DNA of 14,425 nt, taken from NCBI GenBank assembly GCA_004299545.1, contig SCRB01000795.1:1-14425 (forward strand), read 5' to 3'. The notes beneath the pieces were generated by a model that ran no database searches, had not been told where the DNA came from, and saw only the letters and a program-made list of their open reading frames with translations. The position numbers and the translations under genes were made by a program. Source of the DNA: Rhizobiaceae bacterium (GTDB taxonomy: Bacteria; Pseudomonadota; Alphaproteobacteria; Rhizobiales; Rhizobiaceae). Positions 8,646 to 14,425 of the stretch are shown piece by piece. Each line of letters opens with the position of its first letter. Position 1 is the first letter of the stretch.

Positions 8646-9149
8646 CTACGCTTCGCTTTCGCCATCGAGAACCGGCACCGCCACGCCAGCCATTTCCGCC
8701 GCGGTGAGCCGTGCCGCGCCGGCGCGCGCAATGCGCAGCATCAGCGCCTTGCGCGTCGCGCCGGACAAGCGGTGCTCGGGCGCCTCGCGCAGGATTTCGG
8801 CGCCATAGCCGTCGGAAAGGATGAAGCCGCATTCCTCCGGGAAAATCTCGGCCGGCACCTCGGGATGGGTCGCGAAGAAGAAACGGTCGGAATGCAGCCG
8901 GTAGGAAGGCCATTTGCGGTCGGTGCGGAAATCCTCGACCGAGGATTTGATCTCGATGATCCAGATGTCGCCCTTCCTCGTCATCGCCACGAGATCGGCG
9001 CGGCGGCCAGACGCGAGTGACAGTTCCGGCAGCACATGCGCGCCCATGGCGAGCAGCATGCGCTGCACGCCGCGCCGGATCACCATGGCACGCCCGGACT
9101 GGCGACCGTCGAGAAGAGGATTTGTCGAGAGAGGCGAGACAAGAGGCAT
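8646..9149 (-). CDS. mmcB: MmcB-family DNA repair protein (PD-(D/E)XK nuclease-like)
   Basis: A 167-residue cytoplasmic protein of the MmcB family, named for mitomycin C resistance in Caulobacter, where it belongs to the SOS regulon. The core shows a restriction-endonuclease-like site: Asp52 in RRADLVAM, then Glu66-x-Lys68 in IWIIEIKSS, giving a D-x13-E-x-K pattern. Further family-like stretches are RTDRKWPSYR, FFFATHPEVP and EECGFILSDGYGAE. The ATG at 9149 has only a weak GGTGA-type ribosome site; a later start cannot be excluded, but the N-terminal MPLVSPLSTNPLLDGRQSG reads naturally. It is divergent from prfC across 186 bases and ends just before the ICE-like palindrome. No canonical alphaproteobacterial LexA box (GTTC-N7-GTTC) is visible upstream. 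Confidence 0.88.
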   Translation of the reverse strand: MPLVSPLSTNPLLDGRQSGRAMVIRRGVQRMLLAMGAHVLPELSLASGRRADLVAMTRKGDIWIIEIKSSVEDFRTDRKWPSYRLHSDRFFFATHPEVPAEIFPEECGFILSDGYGAEILREAPEHRLSGATRKALMLRIARAGAARLTAAEMAGVAVPVLDGESEA

Positions 9150-9335
9150 GGCTCACCATGCCACGGAATGTTCTCGTTTTGAACCCATGTCGAGCAGGCG
9201 ATTGTATCTTCGACAAACCCTGATCTGATGAAACACCTTCAGGCGTATAGATGAGCGACCGTCCGCGCCATTTCCGTTCGACACATGCGCCTTGCGCTGC
9301 TAAAAGCCGGCGCTGATCGAACGGAATCCTCGAAC

Positions 9336-10925
9336 ATGGCAGAAACGATAGAGCAGGCGGTCCGGCGCCGCCGCACCTTCGCGATCATTTCGCATCCGGA
9401 CGCCGGCAAGACGACGCTGACCGAGAAGCTGCTTCTCTTCGGCGGCGCCATCCAGCTCGCCGGCGAGGTCAAGGCCAAGCGCGACCGCATGAACACGCGC
9501 TCCGACTGGATGAAGATCGAGCGCGAGCGCGGCATTTCCGTCGTCACCTCGGTCATGACCTTCGAATATGGCGACCATGTCTTCAACCTGCTCGACACGC
9601 CGGGCCACGAGGACTTTTCCGACGATACCTATCGGACACTCACGGCCGTCGACAGCGCGGTGATGGTCATCGACGCCGCCAAGGGCATCGAGCCCCGGAC
9701 ACTGAAGCTCTTCGAGGTCTGCCGGCTGCGCGACATCCCGATCGTCACCTTCATCAACAAGATGGACCGCGAGAGCCGCGACCCCTTCGAGATCCTCGAC
9801 GAGGTCGAGCAGAAGCTGGCGCTCGACACCGCTCCCGTCACCTGGCCGATCGGCCGGGGCCGAAGCTTTTCCGGCACCTACAACCTGGCGGAAAACACGA
9901 TCCGCCGCGGCGACACCGATAGCGAGCCGATCAAGGTCAACGGCCCGGAATCCGATGCCGTCTCCGGTAGCCTGCCCGCACATGAACGCGACGCCTTCGT
10001 CGAGGAAATGCTGCTCGCGCGCGGAGCCTGCCGCCCGTTCGACATGAAATCCTTCCGCGAGGGCCATCTGACGCCGGTCTTCTTCGGCTCGGCGCTCAGG
10101 AATTTCGGCGTGCGCGAGCTGATCGAGGCGCTCGGCGCCATCGGTCCGGCACCGCGCGACCAGGAGGCTGATCGCCGCACGGTGCATGCCACCGAAAAGG
10201 GCATGAGCGCCTTCGTCTTCAAGATCCAGGCAAACATGGACCCAAACCATCGCGACCGCATCGCGTTTGCCCGCGTCTGTTCGGGCAAGCTCGAGCGCGG
10301 CATGAAAGCGAAGCTGGTCAGGACCGGCAAGCAGATGAGCCTTTCTGCGCCACAATTCTTCTTCGCCCGCAGCCGCGTCACAGCCGACGAGGCGTATGCC
10401 GGCGATGTCGTCGGCATTCCCAACCACGGCGTGCTGAGGATCGGCGACACGCTGACCGAGGGTGAGGATATTCTTTTTCGCGGCGTGCCGAATTTCGCGC
10501 CGGAAATCCTGCGCCGCGTGCGCCTCGGCGACGCGATGAAGGCGAAGAAGCTGAAGGAAGCGTTGCAGCAGATGGCGGAGGAAGGCGTCGTCCAGCTCTT
10601 CTCGCCCGAAGACGGTTCGCCGGCGATCGTCGGCGTCGTCGGCGCGCTCCAGCTTGACGTCCTGAAGGAGCGGCTTGCAGTCGAATACGGCCTGCCGGTC
10701 GATTTCGAGATGGCCCGCTTTTCCGTCTGCCGCTGGATCGCGGCCGACAGTCCGGCCGAGCTAGACCGCTTTGTCGAGGCGCATCGCGGCGACATCGCCC
10801 GCGATCTCGACGGCGACCCGGTGTTCCTCGCCCCACATGCCTTCGGCTTGAACTACGAGATTGAGCGCTGGGAGAAGGTCCGCTTCGCCGAGATCAAGGA
10901 CTACCAGCTGAGCGCCGCGGCCTAA
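9336..10925 (+). CDS. prfC: Peptide chain release factor 3
   Basis: RF3, 529 residues, the same length as the E. coli protein. This translational GTPase removes RF1/RF2 from the ribosome after termination and takes part in translation quality control. Seen: RRRRTFAIISHPDAGKTT with the P-loop (20-27), switch region RGISVVTSVM (65-74) with the catalytic-type DTPGHEDFSDDTYRTL (87-102; His91), and NKMD (141-144). Domain II follows, with the RF3-type C-terminal domain ending near residue 529. The ATG at 9336 gives the conserved N-terminus and family length; a frame extension to 9285 is unsupported. A weak GGAA lies 9 bases upstream. It stands alone on the + strand, divergent from mmcB and convergent with pyrE (50-base gap). 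Confidence 0.96.
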   Translation: MAETIEQAVRRRRTFAIISHPDAGKTTLTEKLLLFGGAIQLAGEVKAKRDRMNTRSDWMKIERERGISVVTSVMTFEYGDHVFNLLDTPGHEDFSDDTYRTLTAVDSAVMVIDAAKGIEPRTLKLFEVCRLRDIPIVTFINKMDRESRDPFEILDEVEQKLALDTAPVTWPIGRGRSFSGTYNLAENTIRRGDTDSEPIKVNGPESDAVSGSLPAHERDAFVEEMLLARGACRPFDMKSFREGHLTPVFFGSALRNFGVRELIEALGAIGPAPRDQEADRRTVHATEKGMSAFVFKIQANMDPNHRDRIAFARVCSGKLERGMKAKLVRTGKQMSLSAPQFFFARSRVTADEAYAGDVVGIPNHGVLRIGDTLTEGEDILFRGVPNFAPEILRRVRLGDAMKAKKLKEALQQMAEEGVVQLFSPEDGSPAIVGVVGALQLDVLKERLAVEYGLPVDFEMARFSVCRWIAADSPAELDRFVEAHRGDIARDLDGDPVFLAPHAFGLNYEIERWEKVRFAEIKDYQLSAAA

Positions 10926-10975
10926 AGCGCCGGTCGGGGCGTTCGCTTTCCGATGGTGGCAATGGCGCCGAAACG

Positions 10976-11671
10976 TCAGTTCGGGCGCTCGGAAACGCCG
11001 CCATGTTTTGCCGACCATTCGATCGGGTGACCGAGGAAAGCCTCCACTTCCTTGAGCACGTCCGGCGGAAAGCGCTTCTCGTCCTTGCAGATTTTCAAGA
11101 CATCCCACCATGTGGCGAGGTAATGCAGCCGCATGCCGGCAGCCGCAAGCCGTTCGGGCGTATCGGGGAAGATGTCGTAATAGAAGACGGCGAAGGTGTC
11201 GGTGACATGAGCGCCGGCGTTGCGGATCGCCTCGGCGAATTTGAGCTTGCTGCCGCCGTCGGTGGTGAGATCTTCGACCAGCAGCACGCGCGCGTTTTCC
11301 GCCAGATTCCCCTCGATCTGGGCGTCGCGGCCGAAGCCTTTCGGCTTCTTGCGTACATATTGCATCGGCAGGCCCATGCGGTCGGCGAGCCATGCCGCGA
11401 AGGGGATGCCGGCCGTCTCGCCACCGGCGACCGTATCGAATTGCTCGAAGCCAGCGTCACGGAAGATGACCGAGGCGGCGAAATCCATGATCGCCGAGCG
11501 AATACGCGGATAGGAGATGAGCTTGCGGCAGTCGATATAGACGGGGCTCGCCAGACCCGAGGTGAAAGTGAAGGGCGGGTCGGTGCGGAAATGCACCGCC
11601 TCGATCTCCAGAAGCATTTTCGCCACCAGTTCGGCAATCACCGCCCGATCGGGGAAGCTGTTGGAAAACAT
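10976..11671 (-). CDS. pyrE: Orotate phosphoribosyltransferase
   Basis: PyrE, 231 residues, joins orotate and PRPP to give OMP, the fifth step of de novo pyrimidine synthesis. The PRPP-binding motif is clear as [14 protein letters not shown] (about 129-142), and the substrate-region segments [16 protein letters not shown] and [13 protein letters not shown] are those of the family. The rhizobial-type C-terminal extension with [18 protein letters not shown] is present. The ATG at 11671 has AGGA 7 bases upstream. It follows pyrC on the - strand after a 52-base gap, so the two are likely one operon for consecutive pathway enzymes (PyrD lies between them in the pathway but is not here). Confidence 0.96.
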   Translation of the reverse strand: MFSNSFPDRAVIAELVAKMLLEIEAVHFRTDPPFTFTSGLASPVYIDCRKLISYPRIRSAIMDFAASVIFRDAGFEQFDTVAGGETAGIPFAAWLADRMGLPMQYVRKKPKGFGRDAQIEGNLAENARVLLVEDLTTDGGSKLKFAEAIRNAGAHVTDTFAVFYYDIFPDTPERLAAAGMRLHYLATWWDVLKICKDEKRFPPDVLKEVEAFLGHPIEWSAKHGGVSERPN

Positions 11672-11723
11672 CCTTGTGTCCTACTCGCTGAGGCTCTCTC
11701 CCCCGTAACAATTTTATACGCGG

Positions 11724-12773
11724 CTAGCCAGCCTCGCCCGCCACATTCCAGTGGATCGGAAACATCGGATCGAAGACGGTGATCAGGCCGTCATCGGTCT
11801 CGATCATGCGGGGGAACGCCACCGGCTGCTCGTGCCGCTGCAAGGTGACGCGCTCCTCGTTGGGCGGCAGGCGATAGAAGGCGGTGCCGTTCAGCGACAC
11901 GAACGCTTCCAGGCGGTCGAGCGCGCCTTCCTCCTCGAAGACATGGGCGAGGCAGCCGAGCGTATTGAGGGAGGAAAAGATGCCGGCGCAGCCGCAGGCG
12001 CATTCCTTGAGCGGATCGAGATGCGGCGCCGAATCCGTCCCGAGGAAGAAGTGCCGATCGCCCGATGTCGCCGCCCGCCGCAAGGCGAGGCGATGCTCCT
12101 CCCGCTTGGCGACCGGCAGGCAGTAATAATGCGGGCGGATGCCGCCGGCGAGGATGGCGTTGCGGTTGATAATCAGATGATGCGTCGTGATCGTCGCGGC
12201 GAGACTGTCCCCGGCGGAACGCACATAGTCCACGCCGTCACGTGTCGTCACATGTTCCATGACGACGCGAAGTTCGGGCATGCGTCGCCTGAGCGGCTCC
12301 AGCACCCGTTCGATGAAGACCGCCTCGCGGTCGAAAATGTCGATGGCCGGATCCGTCACCTCGCCATGGACGCACAGTACCATGCCGCAGGCCGCCATCC
12401 GCTCGAGCACGGGATAGACCTTTTCGATGACACGCACGCCGCTTTGCGAATTGGTCGTGGCGCCCGCGGGATAGAGTTTCACCGCCGTCACCTCGCCGTC
12501 ACGAAAACCCGCTTCCACATCGTTCGGATCAGTGTTCTCGGTCAGGTAAAGCGTCATCAGCGGCGTGAAGCTATGGCCTTGAGGCACGCTGGCAAGGATA
12601 TGCTCCCGGTAGCAGCGGGCATCGGCGACGGTGACGACCGGCGGCACCAGATTGGGCATGACGATGGCACGGGCGAAGTCGCGAGAGGTATACGGCGTCA
12701 CCGCTTTCAGGATGGCGCCGTCGCGCAGATGAACGTGCCAGTCGTCAGGGCGGCGGATCGTCAGCGTCGTCAT
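11724..12773 (-). CDS. pyrC: Dihydroorotase (class II, E. coli PyrC type)
   Basis: Dihydroorotase, 349 residues, converts carbamoyl-aspartate to dihydroorotate. All metal-site residues of the class are seen: His13 and His15 in DDWHVHLRD, the lysine to be carboxylated Lys99 ([10 protein letters not shown]), His136 (LCVHGEVTD), His174 (VMEHVTT) and the catalytic Asp247 (FLGTDSAPH). Offsets match E. coli PyrC minus three residues. The ATG at 12773 was chosen over an upstream in-frame start because [13 protein letters not shown] is the usual beginning and GGAG lies 7 bases before it. It is first in the pyrC-pyrE pair. The upstream 226 bases separate it from divergent arfB. Confidence 0.96.
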   Translation of the reverse strand: MTTLTIRRPDDWHVHLRDGAILKAVTPYTSRDFARAIVMPNLVPPVVTVADARCYREHILASVPQGHSFTPLMTLYLTENTDPNDVEAGFRDGEVTAVKLYPAGATTNSQSGVRVIEKVYPVLERMAACGMVLCVHGEVTDPAIDIFDREAVFIERVLEPLRRRMPELRVVMEHVTTRDGVDYVRSAGDSLAATITTHHLIINRNAILAGGIRPHYYCLPVAKREEHRLALRRAATSGDRHFFLGTDSAPHLDPLKECACGCAGIFSSLNTLGCLAHVFEEEGALDRLEAFVSLNGTAFYRLPPNEERVTLQRHEQPVAFPRMIETDDGLITVFDPMFPIHWNVAGEAG

Positions 12774-12999
12774 CGAAAAGCTCCGAAATAAAGGAACGTC
12801 AAGCGCGGCATAAGCGAAACCTTGCGGCGGCAAACATCGCTGGGTGGCATCGCCGGCGGCAAACGGCTATCTGGTGCAATAGCGTATCGAACGGGAAGTG
12901 ACAGCGAAAATCGTTTTTCCCGCAGTCATTTCACAGAAGGGAAAGCTCGTCTTGCCCGGAATTGGTCAGCAACGGGCGATTTGACAGGGAACGGCTGAA
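12774..12999. promoter_or_regulatory. pyrC-arfB divergent intergenic region
   Basis: A 226-base gap that should hold both promoters. I see no strong -35/-10 pair. It contains a 10-bp direct repeat GGCGGCAAAC (12826-12835 and 12855-12864, 29 bp apart) and inverted arms CGGGAA/TTCCCG (12892-12897, 12917-12922) flanking a small AAAA-TCG-TTTT stem. TTGACA at 12981-12986 is too near the arfB start to serve it; the adjoining CAGGGA (12985-12990) is a plausible ribosome site. Confidence 0.3.
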
Positions 13000-13434
13000 A
13001 TGAGCGGCGGTACGATCGCGATCGCGCCCGGCCTGTTCGTCGAGGAAGACGAACTGCACGAGAACTTTATCCGCGCCTCTGGGCCGGGTGGGCAGAACGT
13101 CAACAAGGTGGCGACGGCGGTGCAACTCCGCTTCGATGTCCTGCACGCGAGCGGACTGACGGACGATGTCCGGCAGCGTGCGCTGAGGCTCGCCGGCCAG
13201 CGCGCGACGAAGGAGGGCGAGATCGTCATCGAGGCGGGACGCTATCGCACGCAGGAGCGCAACCGCGAAGACGCGCGCCAGCGGCTCGTTGCTCTGCTCG
13301 CCAAGGCCGCCGAGCCGCCGCCTCCGCCGCGCAAGAAGACGAGGCCATCAAAAGGTGCGGTCGAACGCCGCCTGAAGGCAAAGGCGAGCCGCGCGGGAAT
13401 CAAGAAAATGCGCGGAAGGGTCGGGCCGGACTGA
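13000..13434 (+). CDS. arfB: Alternative ribosome-rescue factor / peptidyl-tRNA hydrolase ArfB (YaeJ)
   Basis: ArfB, 144 residues, hydrolyses peptidyl-tRNA on ribosomes stalled without a stop codon, as a backup to tmRNA. It has the release-factor catalytic motif GPGGQNVNK with Gly-Gly-Gln at 30-32, preceded by the family's FIRASG. It lacks a codon-recognition domain. A basic tail (about 110-141; RRLKAKASRAGIKKMRGR) follows a Pro-rich linker (PPPPPRK) and would enter the empty mRNA channel. Length is typical. The ATG at 13000 has AGGGA 9 bases upstream. It is convergent with the phosphotransferase gene (11 bases between the ends). ArfB is essential in Caulobacter strains lacking tmRNA (established knowledge). 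Confidence 0.95.
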   Translation: MSGGTIAIAPGLFVEEDELHENFIRASGPGGQNVNKVATAVQLRFDVLHASGLTDDVRQRALRLAGQRATKEGEIVIEAGRYRTQERNREDARQRLVALLAKAAEPPPPPRKKTRPSKGAVERRLKAKASRAGIKKMRGRVGPD

Positions 13435-13445
13435 GCCGGCGCTCC

Positions 13446-14321
13446 TCAAAACGCGTCGAAGGCACATCTGTATCTGTCGAGATTGAGCGCGCTATAGGCC
13501 GCATAGTCGAACGCGATCGTCGAGGTGAGTTCGGAGACCATGCTCCATAGCGTCTCGCGCAGGAGAGAGGCGCATTTCATCGCGCCATAACTTCGCAGCA
13601 ACGCCGCGTCAGGCTCGTTTCCGAAATAGGCGTGCAGCATCAGGTGCTCGGCCTCGGGCGGCAGGCTGCTGTTGGTGGCAAGCCCGCCGAGATCGAACAA
13701 GGGCGAGTTGAAGCCGCCATATTCCCAATCGACCAGCCATAAACGGTTGCTTCCGCGCAGGATATTGGCCGGCAGGAGATCGTTGTGGCCGACGACGAGG
13801 TCGATCTTGCCGACGGCACGTTCAAGCGTCGCGGCTTCCTGCATCAGCCGGGGGAGCCTGGCGCAATGCGGCGACTTTCGTTCGGTGAGAAACGCGGCAT
13901 AATCGTTGAGGACGTGGAAAACCCAGAAGGCGTGGACCGGGCCGCGCACATGTGCGGTCACTTTGCCGTGCGCCTCGCGGACAAGCGCCGTGACCTGCCG
14001 GAGCGTGTCCGTTTCGTGAAGATCGGCCTCGGCCAGCGGCGCGGCGTCGACAAAGGCCAGCACGAGAATGCCCGGCTCGACGTGATGGACCGCCGGAGAG
14101 ACGCCTGCCTCGGCGGCGGCGCGGCTGATCGCAACCTCGTTTACCCGCACGATGCCGTGCTCGATAATGTCGTGGCCGAAACGGACGACGAATTTTCCGA
14201 CTTTATCCGTCACGGTGAGATTGATGTTGGTGATGCCGCCAGGAAGCGGCGCGATCTCGCGCGGATCCTTCCAGCAGGGCAGCGCGCGGGCTTTCGCAAT
14301 GGCCTCTTCGATCGCCGTCAT
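13446..14321 (-). CDS. Choline kinase-like aminoglycoside phosphotransferase-family protein
   Basis: A 291-residue protein of the APH/choline-kinase (LicA-like) family, small-molecule kinases with a protein-kinase-like fold. Seen: a Gly-rich substitute PLPGGITNINL (26-36), Arg47 in FVVRFG where the beta-3 Lys normally lies (usual for LicA-type), the catalytic loop GHNDLLPANIL with Asp181 and Asn186, and the metal-binding Asp198 in LVDWEYGG. The FDLGGLATNSSL block that follows is typical of choline or ethanolamine kinases. Substrate is therefore more likely an amino-alcohol than an antibiotic, but this is inference. The ATG at 14321 has GGGAGG with a 7-base spacer. A short fragment of another - strand gene ends 44 bases upstream, so it may be the second gene of an operon. 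Confidence 0.88.
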   Translation of the reverse strand: MTAIEEAIAKARALPCWKDPREIAPLPGGITNINLTVTDKVGKFVVRFGHDIIEHGIVRVNEVAISRAAAEAGVSPAVHHVEPGILVLAFVDAAPLAEADLHETDTLRQVTALVREAHGKVTAHVRGPVHAFWVFHVLNDYAAFLTERKSPHCARLPRLMQEAATLERAVGKIDLVVGHNDLLPANILRGSNRLWLVDWEYGGFNSPLFDLGGLATNSSLPPEAEHLMLHAYFGNEPDAALLRSYGAMKCASLLRETLWSMVSELTSTIAFDYAAYSALNLDRYRCAFDAF

Positions 14322-14365
14322 CCGGTTCCTCCCTCGCCGGCAGTCTCCGGGCGCCTCCGCACGCC

Positions 14366-14425
14366 TTACGCCGGCCTTGGATGTGGTACGAAATTTCCGG
14401 CGACCGAAGCAAGTTCCTCGGCGGT
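14366..14425 (-). CDS. C-terminal end of an unidentified gene running in from the right edge
   Basis: On the - strand the frame from the right edge reads TAEELASVAGNFVPHPRPA and stops at TAA (14368-14366), 44 bases before the phosphotransferase start. It is too short to identify. The amino-acid makeup looks protein-like and the spacing suits an operon, but another frame is also open here, so this is tentative. Confidence 0.35.
   Translation of the reverse strand, partial: TAEELASVAGNFVPHPRPA

Noticed and set aside
9300..10427. 375-codon - strand ORF opposite prfC
   Set aside because: Shadow of RF3, whose GTPase motifs are all present on the + strand.
11751..12791. 346-codon + strand ORF opposite pyrC
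   Set aside because: Antisense shadow of an intact dihydroorotase with all metal ligands; His/Arg-rich low-information translation.
13446..14321. Antibiotic (aminoglycoside) resistance gene
   Set aside because: The family name covers many kinases; the FVVRFG and VDWEYGG blocks fit choline/ethanolamine kinase-like proteins, and no mobile or resistance context is present.

Overview
The window is a GC-rich chromosomal segment with dense coding and short gaps. It looks like an alphaproteobacterium of the order Hyphomicrobiales (Rhizobiales), probably Rhizobiaceae-like. Two things point there: the aroA / cmk / rpsA gene order, and protein signatures such as a 570-residue ribosomal protein S1 and a Bfd-Bfr pair next to an Irr-box-like palindrome. 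The genus cannot be fixed from sequence alone.

Left part (1-3570, + strand): the 3' end of aroA, a short-chain dehydrogenase/reductase (SDR) that overlaps the aroA stop, then cmk and rpsA, closed by a textbook intrinsic terminator. The SDR sits inside an otherwise conserved housekeeping cluster and lacks the canonical Tyr and Lys of the SDR active site. Next is a + strand aldo/keto reductase (3662-4645) with a palindrome and a TATAAT box just upstream.

Middle (4830-8610, - strand): an apparent iron-handling gene series, in transcription order an OprB-type porin, bacterioferritin-associated ferredoxin (bfd), bacterioferritin (bfr) and a periplasmic imelysin-like protein. Upstream of the porin are a TTGACA-type promoter, two 15-bp palindromes 22 bp apart (one matching the Irr/ICE half-sites closely) and a 37-codon leader ORF with a strong Shine-Dalgarno. 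The porin signal peptide and mature barrel lie in different reading frames, so the gene carries a one-base frameshift, either real or a sequencing error.

Right part (8646-14425): mmcB (DNA repair, -), prfC (release factor 3, +), the pyrC-pyrE pair of pyrimidine biosynthesis (-), arfB (ribosome rescue hydrolase, +), a choline-kinase-like phosphotransferase (-), and the last codons of another - strand gene at the right edge. These are mostly ordinary housekeeping genes.

I see no tRNA, rRNA, insertion sequence, CRISPR array or prophage. The most unusual part is the putative iron operon with its promoter region (6084-8610). The next is the SDR inserted between aroA and cmk.
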